Positions 54,089 through 63,103 of a stretch of 64,000 nt of DNA are shown here, piece by piece. The first letter of the stretch is position 1. Each line of letters starts with the position of its first letter. Origin of the DNA: Pedobacter sp. Leaf41 (GTDB lineage Bacteria; Bacteroidota; Bacteroidia; Sphingobacteriales; Sphingobacteriaceae). The stretch is from positions 538,211 to 602,210 of the forward strand of contig NZ_LMLE01000006.1 in NCBI RefSeq assembly GCF_001422545.1, read 5' to 3'. The position numbers were made by a program, and so were the translations under genes. The notes below the pieces were generated by a model. The model searched no databases. It was not told the DNA's origin and was given only the letters and a program-made list of their open reading frames with translations.

Positions 54089-54482
54089 GTTTTTAAATTT
54101 ACGCCGACTGCTCAAGCATAGCTTACAAGCAATTTCTGAAAAAGATGGGCTTTTAACTATATTTCTTTTTGTTTACAAATTTTAGGTTTTACGATTTTTA
54201 TTCAGCGCTCTTTCATCGTATTTTTTAGGGTCTTTTCGCTTAGTTTTAGTTTTTCTTTGATTTTTCTCTTATCAATGGTCTCTCTTTTGATCGACCAGAC
54301 GCTTATCCCAATTTCACTCTTCAGTTTAGATAGTTGATTAGCATTTTTTTTGAGGCTTGAACCATGCAATAGCTCACTTCTATTATGCAAAGGCAAATAT
54401 AAAGCTCATTTAATAATTAGCTGAGGAATTGTGTTTTTCAGAATCTGAATTAAAACGATAACTTCTTCAAAGGCTTAAATTA
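54089..54482. other. Intergenic region with one doubtful ORF
   Basis: No supported gene. A 64-codon minus-strand ORF at 54202-54396 is lysine-rich (DKRKIKEKLKLSEKTLKNTMKER) and matches no family I know. Its start follows no promoter-like sequence, and it may be decay of a larger gene. Confidence 0.3.
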
Positions 54483-54520
54483 AAAATTCCCGGTCTCCAA
54501 AAATGCAGACCGGGAGTAAA
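54483..54520 (-). terminator. Rho-independent terminator of the chimeric pseudogene
   Basis: CCCGGTCT (54489-54496) pairs with AGACCGGG (54507-54514) around a 10-base loop, followed on the minus strand by a T-rich run (AATTTTTAAT). It lies 17 bases past the pseudogene stop codon. Confidence 0.8.
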
Positions 54521-54531
54521 ATGTTTTTGAT

Positions 54532-55299
54532 TTACTTCAATACCTGAATAACAGGCTTGCCATCTGCCTGAGGCAATTGGAAACCCAATATTCTTGCAAC
54601 AGTAGGAGCAACGTCTTCCAGGTTAATGGAGTCTAGTGCAATTCCCGCTTTAACACCAGCACCGGCAATGATAAACCCTGTTCTGATTTCTTTGCTGTCT
54701 GGAAAGTATCCGTGGGCTCCTCCTTTCTTAATGTTAACTAGCTTTCCTGAATTAGCATCCTGGATGTATACGCCATTCGCCGCTGCAAGGGCGAAACTGG
54801 CATGCGGGTCGGCCCCAATTTTATCCAGTTCAGTACGTTCGACGATCCTGAACATCTGCTGGATATCGTTTGGAAGAAAAGCCATCTTCTTTCTGACTTT
54901 CTCTAATGTGGCTTTGTCATTTACGTCCTTCAAGTGAAAAAAAGCTGATCCGCCTGCGGCCTGGAATTTCGCCACAGGCTCCTCTTTTCTGAGTACATTC
55001 ACAACCGCCATCGTTCCTTCGTAAATCTTAATGATTTCTTGTCCGGCAATGGGCATGACAGATTTAAAGACAACTTTTTCTTTTTTCTGTGCTTCGATCC
55101 ATTGCTGGCGGGTGAAAGAAATATCGCCTTGTGGCCCAACTGCAATAAAATCGTATCAATCAATTACTGTACCGGGTTTCTGGCTACGCAGCAATTATTT
55201 TATTTCTAACCGCTCTTTCGGATAAGTGGTTGTGTCTACCTGCGCCTGCGCAATAATGGTCAACAGGAAAAGTATAGCCGTGCTAAACATTGTTTTCAT
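54532..55299 (-). pseudogene. Chimeric pseudogene: NTF2-like N-terminus joined to phosphodiesterase C-terminus
   Basis: Reading from the ATG at 55299 gives a signal peptide (MKTMFSTAILFLLTIIAQAQ), then VDTTTYPKERLEIK, a TAA at 55195-55197, LLRSQKPGTVID, a TGA at 55156-55158, and an open frame to 54532. The part before about residue 110 resembles a SnoaL/DUF4440 NTF2-fold protein (FIAVGPQGDISFTRQQWIEAQKKEK, EGTMAVVNVL). From about RKEEPVAKFQAAGG it changes to the C-terminus of an alkaline-phosphatase-superfamily phosphodiesterase (PHASFALAAANGVYI, KGGAHGYFPDSKEIRTGFIIAGAGVK, NLEDVAPTVARILG). Two in-frame stops and loss of the catalytic core mean it is dead. The frame across the join is kept. 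Confidence 0.75.
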
Positions 55300-55617
55300 T
55301 GTAGGGATTTTTTTAAGTTTGAGATATTAATATACTTACAATTAGTTAGTTACCTCAATAATAGGAATTAAATGTCATGCCAGTTAATATTCCTCTTTTT
55401 CAGGATGCTTATTCTTATGGAGACAAGAAAAGACTTAATTATAGGTTAACACTTCAAATAAATCTGTAAATAGACTTAAAGGGATTGAGCAGATGATGCT
55501 AATTTAAAACCAAACTAAAATTGATTGTTTTGAATTATTCACTACATTTAACCGTAGTCCATTAGATTTTTCGGCACTGCAGATTTACCAGATAAAGTAC
55601 AGTTTCCTAAACCGGAT
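55300..55617. other. Intergenic region upstream of the hybrid regulator
   Basis: 318 bases between divergent starts. No perfect promoter pair, RNA gene or strong hairpin is seen. Confidence 0.45.
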
Positions 55618-58600
55618 ATGAGCCGCTTAACCTTTCTCTTTTCTTTTTTGTTTTTACTCTCATGCATTCAGGTAAACGCCCAACTGACTTTCAAAAGTGA
55701 TTTTTATTCAACAGAAAATGGCCTTTCTCACGATGCGGTGACAAACATCATGAAAGATCGTGAAGGTTTCATTTGGGTTGGTACCTGGAATGGAATTAAC
55801 CGTTTTGATGGCCATCATTTCAGATCATTCAAATCTTTTCCTGGAGATCTTTCGCGGTTAAAAAACGATAGGATTGATCAAATTGTAGAAGATTTTGGGA
55901 CAAATTTATGGATTAAAGCTTATGATAATCAGATCTACCGTTTCGATAAAGTTAAAGAAGAATTTAATCTGTTCAGCCTCAAACATGGCAAAATACTTTT
56001 TAATAGGATAAAGGTTGGCAGCGGGGGCGAAATATTTTTAATTACCAAAAATGATGGTTTAGTTGTCATCCCAGATCCGAAATTCCCGGAAAAATATGCG
56101 CATTTCTCTACGAGATCCTCCTCTTCAGTAAGATTCCCATCTAACGTTGTCAACTTTGTTCAGGAGGATGCTCAAAAAAAAATTTGGATCTCTACTGACA
56201 AAGGTCTTATTTGTTTAATGAAGCGGAACAAAGGTTTTGTGCAGTTAAAACTTAATTCCAGCATTTTTAGTAATGAGGATTTTGCTTCCTCTGCAGAAAG
56301 TAAATCCAGCCTTTATTTCGGATCAGCCACTGGAAATCTACTCGTGGTAAATAAATCAAATCTGTCAGCAACTATAAATCGGATATCCAAAGGCAAAATT
56401 AATAGCATTTTGGCATCGAAGTTTAGTGAAAATATTTATACTTCAACCTCAGTTGGAGAACTCATTACCGTAACTGCTAATCCATTTAAGGTTGTTCGAA
56501 CAAGTCAGGCAGGCGAGAAATTGGCTTGGATGTTCGAGGATAAAACAGGCTTAATTTGGATTGAACCTGATAATAATGGCGTAATCTCCTATAATCCAAA
56601 AACCAATAGTTTCAATAAAATAACGGCAACAAGCGATGATGGCTACACTTATAATGGAACATACTTTAGGGCCTTTGAAGATAACAAAGGAAGGGTTTGG
56701 GTGAGTATGAAAAATGCTGGGTTAGGTTATCTGGAAGGCGATAAAAGTAAATTTAAAATATTTAATAGCGATAAAAATCCATCATTCGATAATCTGCCAA
56801 ATGCCGTTACAGCTTTATTTTATGAAGGTGACGGCGTAATCTGGTTTAGCAGTGTAGATCGGGGTGTGAATAAAGTAGTGCTCCAGGAGGGGTTTTTTAA
56901 ACAAAAGTTTCCCACAGAAAAAACGATACAAAGATCGGATAATGATGTGCGTGGTATTTTAGTAGACCGTAAAAACCGCCTCTGGCTTGGGCAAAAAAGC
57001 AGGAACATTTATGTGCTAAGGGATGGAAAGCAAGTCCCTATCAAATTTGTTGATCATGAAAAGAATGCTTTAGGTGCGGTATACTGCATATTAGAAGATA
57101 GTAAAAATAATATTTGGTTGGGTACAAAGGCCAATGGTTTATATCTGGCTAAACCACTGAATGCAGAAAGGACCAGTTATTCACTCACTCATTTCAAAAA
57201 AAATCAATCGCAGCCGTATTCATTAAATAGCAATGAAATCTATTCTCTCCTGGAAGACAAATTTGGAAAAATCTGGATCGGTACTTTTGATGAAGGTTTA
57301 AATGTAGCCATTGTTAATGGGGGGAGTACTAAGTTCTCGAATAAGCAAAACGGTTTAAAAGGTTACCCGCACGAAGGTTTTCAAAAGATTAGAACCCTGG
57401 CATCAGATGGCGCCGGAAATATATGGATTGGAACTACGAGCGGTTTATTGGTTAAGGATGCAGGTTCTGCTGGTGCTCCCGGTATGCGATTCGCAAACTA
57501 TGCTAAAGTGCCTGGTGTAAAAAATAGTTTGGGAAATAATGATATCCAATTTATTTTCCGAGATCATAAAAATAGCATGTGGTTAAGTACCTCTGGTGGT
57601 GGTCTGGATAAAGCATTCGTACAGAATCCTTTTAAAAAAATCAGTTTTAAAAATTATACTACCCAGCAGGGGCTCCCGAATGATTACGTGCTAAGCAGTA
57701 CAGAGGATCGCCACGGCTATATCTGGGCCGCTACGCAAAACGGATTATCAAAATTTGATCCTTTAAAAGAAGAGTTTACCAATTATGGTACTTATAACGG
57801 CTTACCTAAAGTCACTTTCTCTGAGTCGGCAAGCCAGCGTTTTGCCGATCAATCTATTGTGTTTGGCACCAATCGTGGTTATATTCATTTCCATCCGGAT
57901 AGTATTGTGAATAAGAAAAGTGCTGCAAAAATGGTGTTCACTAATTTGCAGGTAAACAATGTCGATCAGTTTCCAGATTCGAATGGCTTAATCAACGCCG
58001 ATATTAACTATTTAAATAAGCTGGAGCTAAATTATGATCAAAATATTTTAAGCATTGATTATGCCGTGCTGGATTCGAAGAAAGGAGCTAAGCAATTATA
58101 TGCTTATCGTTTACGGGGCTTTGAACAAAATTGGAATATTAATAGGGAAAGGCGAAGAGCCACCTACACCAATTTGCCTCCGGGTAAATATGTATTTGAG
58201 GTAAAAAGCCTGGATAACGAAAGTTTTGTTCATCTTCCTTACAAACAGTTAGCCGTTACCATTTTACCTCCACCTTGGAAAACATGGTGGGCTTACTTCA
58301 TTTATATTTTAATCGCCTTGGGGCTTATAGAGGGAGCCAGGAGAATTATCTCAACCATGATCAGCCTTAGAAATAAGATTACCGTTGAGCGGAAGATGGC
58401 AGAATTAAAAAGCAACTTTTTTAATAATATATCTCATGAACTACGCACCCCACTCACGTTAATTTTGAATCCCATTGAAGAAATTGGAAAAAACGAAGCC
58501 TTAAGTCCTCAGGGATTTAATCAGATTGAAATTGTAAAAAAGAATTCTAACCGGATGATACGTTTTATCAATCAGCTTCTGGATTTCAGAAAGCTGGAAA

Positions 58601-59970
58601 GTGGTAAGGCAAAGTTGCAAATCGCTCATTTCGATTTAAGTATGCTGGTTAAAGAGGTATTGACTTATTTTCGCGAAACTGCATTGCAACGCAATATCAG
58701 CCTTAGCCATTTACCAAGTGATTTAGCTTTTAATATCTGGGGTGATAAGGACAAATTAGAGATTGTAATTTATAATCTGCTTTCCAACGCTTTTAAATTT
58801 AGTGATGATCATTCAAATATTTGTTTGAAAATTGATAATGACTTCTCAATGAAGTATGTTAATCTCTCAGTTGAAGATCAGGGTGTTGGTGTTCCGGCAA
58901 ATCAACTGAAAGAGATATTCAACCTCTACTATCAGGTCGATCATCAGAATGATATGAATCAAAAAGGTTCGGGCATTGGTTTGGCACTTTCAAAAGAAAT
59001 AATTGAACTGCATGGAGGACAGATTTCTGCACATCAAAACGAGGATCGAGGTCTGACCGTAAAAGTGGCTTTGCTAACTGATAAATCTCATTTTGTTGGA
59101 GAAAATATAGAATTTATCGAAAGCCAACAGGTTAGTCTGCCAGTCAAACAGGCACCGAAAGGGGAGGGGAAAACCCCGGTACTTAGTGATGACTTACGAC
59201 CGAAAGCGAAGCTGCTATTAGTGGAGGACAATGATGATTTAAGAAACTTTCTGACTACCCAGCTTAATCGGTTTTATGAGGTGGAGACGGCTGGAGATGG
59301 CGCCGAAGGTCTGCAAAAAGCCCAGAAATTAATACCCGATTTGATTTTAAGTGATGTGATGATGCCGGTAATGAGCGGTATTGATATGCTTGATCAATTA
59401 AAAAATGATATTTCGACCAGTCACATCCCTGTGGTATTGTTATCTGCAAAATTTTCAATTGAAGACCAGATTAAAGGCTTGCAATATGGAGCAGATTATT
59501 ATATTACCAAGCCTTTTAACAATGAATTTTTAATGGTCGCTATTGCTGGTTTAATAAAGCAACGGAAAAGGATTTTCACTGAGTTGGTAGAAAACAAACA
59601 TTTGCCGCCGCTTGAACCTTCGGATATTGTGATTACCGACAAAGATAAGCTGTTTATGGAAAAGGTAATTGAAATAGTGGAGCAGAACATGGAAAATACC
59701 GATTTCAACATCGATTCTGTTGCAGAAGCCATTGGCATGGGGCGATCTACCTTTTACCGGAAATTTAAAAGCTTGACAGATTTCGCCCCTGTAGAATTTG
59801 TACGCCACATGCGTTTGCAGAGAGCAAAACAATTTCTTGATGGCGGAGAAAAAAGTATTTCGGTAATTGCCTATACCGTGGGCTTTACCAATGCCAAATA
59901 TTTCAGCACTTGCTTTAAGGAGAAATACAAACTGTCTCCTTCAGAATATTTGAAATCAATAGGTGAGTAA
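55618..59970 (+). CDS. Hybrid two-component system regulator (HTCS)
   Basis: A 1450-residue membrane protein that joins sensor, kinase and DNA-binding regulator. After a signal peptide (to about VNAQ) come two periplasmic propellers of Reg_prop repeats (FIWVGTWNGINRFDG, NIWLGTKANGLYLAK, IWIGTFDEGLNVA, YIWAATQNGLSKFDP) and a Y_Y_Y domain. One span follows at about 890-912. Next are a histidine-kinase domain with H940 in NNISHELRTPL, an ATPase with NLLSNAFKFS and GSGIGLALSKEI, and a receiver with LLVEDNDDL and D1246 in LSDVMMPVMSG. It ends in an AraC helix-turn-helix (GMGRSTFYRKFKSLTDFAPVEF). HTCS proteins sense glycan fragments and switch on the adjacent PUL. Confidence 0.95.
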   Translation: MSRLTFLFSFLFLLSCIQVNAQLTFKSDFYSTENGLSHDAVTNIMKDREGFIWVGTWNGINRFDGHHFRSFKSFPGDLSRLKNDRIDQIVEDFGTNLWIKAYDNQIYRFDKVKEEFNLFSLKHGKILFNRIKVGSGGEIFLITKNDGLVVIPDPKFPEKYAHFSTRSSSSVRFPSNVVNFVQEDAQKKIWISTDKGLICLMKRNKGFVQLKLNSSIFSNEDFASSAESKSSLYFGSATGNLLVVNKSNLSATINRISKGKINSILASKFSENIYTSTSVGELITVTANPFKVVRTSQAGEKLAWMFEDKTGLIWIEPDNNGVISYNPKTNSFNKITATSDDGYTYNGTYFRAFEDNKGRVWVSMKNAGLGYLEGDKSKFKIFNSDKNPSFDNLPNAVTALFYEGDGVIWFSSVDRGVNKVVLQEGFFKQKFPTEKTIQRSDNDVRGILVDRKNRLWLGQKSRNIYVLRDGKQVPIKFVDHEKNALGAVYCILEDSKNNIWLGTKANGLYLAKPLNAERTSYSLTHFKKNQSQPYSLNSNEIYSLLEDKFGKIWIGTFDEGLNVAIVNGGSTKFSNKQNGLKGYPHEGFQKIRTLASDGAGNIWIGTTSGLLVKDAGSAGAPGMRFANYAKVPGVKNSLGNNDIQFIFRDHKNSMWLSTSGGGLDKAFVQNPFKKISFKNYTTQQGLPNDYVLSSTEDRHGYIWAATQNGLSKFDPLKEEFTNYGTYNGLPKVTFSESASQRFADQSIVFGTNRGYIHFHPDSIVNKKSAAKMVFTNLQVNNVDQFPDSNGLINADINYLNKLELNYDQNILSIDYAVLDSKKGAKQLYAYRLRGFEQNWNINRERRRATYTNLPPGKYVFEVKSLDNESFVHLPYKQLAVTILPPPWKTWWAYFIYILIALGLIEGARRIISTMISLRNKITVERKMAELKSNFFNNISHELRTPLTLILNPIEEIGKNEALSPQGFNQIEIVKKNSNRMIRFINQLLDFRKLESGKAKLQIAHFDLSMLVKEVLTYFRETALQRNISLSHLPSDLAFNIWGDKDKLEIVIYNLLSNAFKFSDDHSNICLKIDNDFSMKYVNLSVEDQGVGVPANQLKEIFNLYYQVDHQNDMNQKGSGIGLALSKEIIELHGGQISAHQNEDRGLTVKVALLTDKSHFVGENIEFIESQQVSLPVKQAPKGEGKTPVLSDDLRPKAKLLLVEDNDDLRNFLTTQLNRFYEVETAGDGAEGLQKAQKLIPDLILSDVMMPVMSGIDMLDQLKNDISTSHIPVVLLSAKFSIEDQIKGLQYGADYYITKPFNNEFLMVAIAGLIKQRKRIFTELVENKHLPPLEPSDIVITDKDKLFMEKVIEIVEQNMENTDFNIDSVAEAIGMGRSTFYRKFKSLTDFAPVEFVRHMRLQRAKQFLDGGEKSISVIAYTVGFTNAKYFSTCFKEKYKLSPSEYLKSIGE

Positions 59971-60035
59971 TTAATTTTGCCTAATACTTAAACCCCTTTG
60001 CACATTTTTTAAACCCCTTTTTATCCTTCTGATGA

Positions 60036-60043
60036 TATTTTTG
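60036..60043 (+). promoter_or_regulatory. Putative -7 box of the second GH95 gene
   Basis: TATTTTTG, a perfect TAnnTTTG, 66 bases after the HTCS stop and 72 bases before the GH95 start at 60116. No clear -33 box is seen at 19-21 bases upstream; a T run at 60018-60022 is slightly too close. Confidence 0.4.
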
Positions 60044-60115
60044 CCTCATTACTAACCAATATAAAGACTGTTGAATGTGTTCGGTATTCATCAATCTGCA
60101 AAGGATAAGAAAGAT

Positions 60116-62614
60116 ATGAGAAGTATAAAAACCAGCATTAACCCTAGCAAAATTATTTTCGGCCTATTCCTCCTGTTAGCCTTTACGGTCAGCTCCTTTA
60201 ATGCAGTTGCACAGCAGCTCCTTAAATTGCACTATGATAAACCGGCCCAAAATTGGAACGAAGCACTACCGCTCGGCAATGGCCGATTGGGTTTAATGGC
60301 TTTTGGAAATCCTGAAAGGGAACATTTACAGTTGAACGAGCAAACCGTTTGGGCAGGTGAACCTGGAAATAATGTGCCAGCGAATACCTCGAGCCAAATA
60401 AATGAAATCAGGAATTTACTTTTTCAGGGTAAAAACCAACAAGCTCAAAACCTTTCCAATCAAACCTTTCCCCGCCAGGCGCCCGCTGATCTCAATTACG
60501 GTATGCCTTATCAAACCGTAGGAGATTTGTGGATCACTTTTCCAGGTCACCAAAACTATAGCAATTACTATCGCGATTTAGATATCAGCAATGCTACATC
60601 AACAGTAAGCTATCAGGTAAACCATACCACATTTACAAGAAAAGTGTTCGCGTCTCTTACTGATGATGTCATTGTGATGAAAATTACTGCCGACAAGGCC
60701 AATAGCATCAATTTTACATTAGGCTTATCCAGTATACAAAAAGATCACCAGATTAAAAATGACGGAAGTTATCTTCAGCTCTCGGGCAATAGTGGCAGTG
60801 TAGATAATAAAAAGGGAAAAATTAAATTTGAGGCATTAGTGGCCCCTGTTGTACAAGGTGGATTGGTTAATAAAACTGATTCATCAATAACGGTGAGCCA
60901 AGCTAATTCGGTAATCTTTTACATCTCCATTGCTACAAACTTTAAAAACTATAAAGATTTGACCGCTGAGCCATTGGTAAAAGCAAAATCAATTTTAAAT
61001 AAAGCCATTGCTAAAAAATATGAAGAGGCTCTTGCCGCACATCAGAAGAAATATCAGTCATTTTTTAATCGCGTAACATTAGAATTGGGAGATTCCGAGC
61101 AATCTAAAAAAACAACTGATGTTCGGGTGAGGGAATTTGCCGATCATAAAGATCCACAGCTTGTGGCACTTTATTTTCAATTCGGGCGATATCTTTTAAT
61201 TTCAAGTTCACAGCCCGGCGGTCAGCCAGCAAACCTTCAAGGAATTTGGAATGATAAAAATTCGCCTCCCTGGGATAGCAAATATACCGTTAACATCAAT
61301 ACGGAAATGAATTACTGGCCTGCTGAGATTACCAACTTATCTGAAATGCATGAGCCATTATTTTCCATGCTAAAAGATCTGGCCACTACTGGCAAGGAAA
61401 GTGCATCTCAAATGTATCATGCAAGGGGTTGGAACATGCACCACAATACCGATCTGTGGCGAATTACCGGTATTGTTGATGGCGGTTTCTATGGCATGTG
61501 GCCAATGGGTGGCGCATGGCTTACACAGCATTTGTGGCAACACTATCTTTTTACAGGCGATGACAAATTCTTAAGAGAAAACTATCCAATTTTAAAGGGT
61601 GCGGCCATGTTTTATCTGGATGTATTAAAGGAAGAGCCCAGAACAAAATGGCTGGTAATGGCACCGTCGATGTCGCCAGAAAATACTTATGAAAAAAACG
61701 TAGGCGTTGCTGCCGGAACTACTATGGATAACCAGCTTATTTTCGATACGTTTAACAACCTGATTAATGCTGCGAAAATCTTAAAAACCGACGGATCGTT
61801 CTCTGATTCTGTATCAACCGCATTAGCTAAAATGCCACCCATGCAAATCGGTAAATACAATCAGTTGCAAGAGTGGCTACAGGATTTAGATCGGCCAGAT
61901 GATAAACATCGACACATTTCTCATCTTTATGGCTTGTATCCTTCTGGACAGATTTCCCCGTTTCGGAATCCTGAATTACTGGAAGCTGCGAAGAATTCTC
62001 TGATTTACCGTGGAGATAAATCAACAGGATGGTCTATGGGATGGAAGGTGAATTGGTGGGCCCGAATGCTGGATGGAAATAAAGCTTACAAGCTGATTTC
62101 GGATCAGCTAACTCCAGCCCCGATGGAAACCAAAGGCCAGTCTGGTGGTACTTATCCAAATCTTTTGGATGCACACCCACCGTTTCAAATTGATGGTAAT
62201 TTTGGCTGTACTGCAGGTATTGCCGAAATGTTACTACAGAGTTATGATGGCAATATTTACGTGTTGCCAGCTTTACCCGATGCCCTGGCTAGCGGGAAGA
62301 TAACAGGGCTTAAAGCTCGGGGTGGCTTCGAGGTTGATATGGAGTGGAAAGATGGAAAATTGAAAAACCTCATTGTTCAATCGACCATCGGCGGAAACTG
62401 CAGATTAAGGCTTTCAGATCAGGTAAGTTTAAACGGAAATGCAAAGCTTGTAAAATCAAAAGGAGACAATACAAATAAGTTTTATCAGGTAAATAAAATC
62501 AAAAGTCCGATGTTATCTACGGAAGCAAAATTAAAAGGCATAGCAATTCCGAAAACTAATCTATTTGATTTTGATACTATTGCTGGTGAGAAATATATTT
62601 TTAACGCTCGCTAA
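60116..62614 (+). CDS. GH95 alpha-L-fucosidase-like enzyme, third locus
   Basis: An 832-residue enzyme from the ATG at 60116, which is preceded by a purine-rich AAGGATAAGAAAG; an upstream TTG at 60071 would add 15 unconvincing residues. A long N-terminal signal anchor/signal peptide ends near NAVAQQ. Family 95 features are intact: KPAQNWNEALPLGNGRLGLMAFG, the substrate-site NINTEMNYWPAEI, APSMSPENTYEK (acid region), HRHISHLYGLYP and QIDGNFGCTAGIAEM. It lies just after the HTCS and before a SusC, and is likely the regulator's target. It is clearly paralogous to, but distinct from, the GH95 of PUL 1. Confidence 0.92.
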   Translation: MRSIKTSINPSKIIFGLFLLLAFTVSSFNAVAQQLLKLHYDKPAQNWNEALPLGNGRLGLMAFGNPEREHLQLNEQTVWAGEPGNNVPANTSSQINEIRNLLFQGKNQQAQNLSNQTFPRQAPADLNYGMPYQTVGDLWITFPGHQNYSNYYRDLDISNATSTVSYQVNHTTFTRKVFASLTDDVIVMKITADKANSINFTLGLSSIQKDHQIKNDGSYLQLSGNSGSVDNKKGKIKFEALVAPVVQGGLVNKTDSSITVSQANSVIFYISIATNFKNYKDLTAEPLVKAKSILNKAIAKKYEEALAAHQKKYQSFFNRVTLELGDSEQSKKTTDVRVREFADHKDPQLVALYFQFGRYLLISSSQPGGQPANLQGIWNDKNSPPWDSKYTVNINTEMNYWPAEITNLSEMHEPLFSMLKDLATTGKESASQMYHARGWNMHHNTDLWRITGIVDGGFYGMWPMGGAWLTQHLWQHYLFTGDDKFLRENYPILKGAAMFYLDVLKEEPRTKWLVMAPSMSPENTYEKNVGVAAGTTMDNQLIFDTFNNLINAAKILKTDGSFSDSVSTALAKMPPMQIGKYNQLQEWLQDLDRPDDKHRHISHLYGLYPSGQISPFRNPELLEAAKNSLIYRGDKSTGWSMGWKVNWWARMLDGNKAYKLISDQLTPAPMETKGQSGGTYPNLLDAHPPFQIDGNFGCTAGIAEMLLQSYDGNIYVLPALPDALASGKITGLKARGGFEVDMEWKDGKLKNLIVQSTIGGNCRLRLSDQVSLNGNAKLVKSKGDNTNKFYQVNKIKSPMLSTEAKLKGIAIPKTNLFDFDTIAGEKYIFNAR

Positions 62615-62886
62615 TCCGAATAGACTTCAAACAAATCGCTTTTAAGGACAATAAGGTGGATTTGCACAGAAAACAGACTATTTTGGTCAATTTTTTTACC
62701 CTATTTTTTGTGGCTCAATTTAAATTTGTTTATCAAAATGGAGTAAGGCTTCGCCCTAGTCACATTTTATTGCTAACCAAATTTTCAAATTGTTAATCGT
62801 TTAAGAGAATCTTCTTAAGTACTAAATTCAAAAGTCAACTTATTTTTTTACAACATCAGATTTACAACCAATTTTAGATTCTAGTT
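62615..62886. other. Intergenic region upstream of the third SusC
   Basis: 272 bases without a supported gene, followed by an operator-like site and a perfect palindrome listed separately. Nothing else stands out. Confidence 0.4.
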
Positions 62887-62902
62887 ATGCAACCGTTTGC
62901 AT
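62887..62902. promoter_or_regulatory. LacI-family-type operator upstream of SusC
   Basis: ATGCAACCGTTTGCAT is an imperfect palindrome with a central CG. Its inner 14 bases TGCAACCGTTTGCA match the LacI/GalR-family operator pattern TGNAANCGNTTNCA at every fixed position. It lies 67 bases before the short ORF and 202 bases before the SusC start. No LacI-type gene is in the window. Confidence 0.5.
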
Positions 62903-62921
62903 TGAAATCACTGTCAAAATA

Positions 62922-62935
62922 AAAACCCGGGTTTT
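62922..62935. repeat. Perfect palindrome AAAACCCGGGTTTT
   Basis: A perfect 14-base palindrome without a loop, 20 bases after the LacI-type site and 33 bases before the short ORF. It could be a binding site, or a weak hairpin ending in TTTT on either strand. Confidence 0.45.
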
Positions 62936-62968
62936 CATCTTCGAGGGCCCAAGCTAACCAATTAAATT

Positions 62969-63097
62969 ATGAGGAAAAACTACAACATCTATTTCAAAAA
63001 AGAGGCTTTTCAGCGAGTGCGATTATTGAAGAGCCCAAAAGAGCTAAGCCATGATAATTTCTGCTTACAATTATTTAATTGTTCACCAATCAACTGA
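62969..63097 (+). CDS. Candidate leader peptide or relic N-terminus before SusC
   Basis: A 42-codon ORF beginning MRKNYNIYFKKEAFQRVRLL and ending NCSPIN, stopping six bases before the SusC ATG. The sequence around the start (CTAACCAATTAAATTATGAGGAAAAAC) has the look of a normal SusC start in this group, yet the frame ends before the SusC begins. It is either a small upstream peptide that affects SusC translation, or the original SusC start cut off by mutation. No family was recognised. Confidence 0.35.
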   Translation: MRKNYNIYFKKEAFQRVRLLKSPKELSHDNFCLQLFNCSPIN

Positions 63098-63103
63098 TCG
63101 ATT

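Noticed and set aside
54202..54396. 64-codon lysine-rich minus-strand ORF
   Set aside because: No family resemblance and no promoter; noted only within the intergenic entry.
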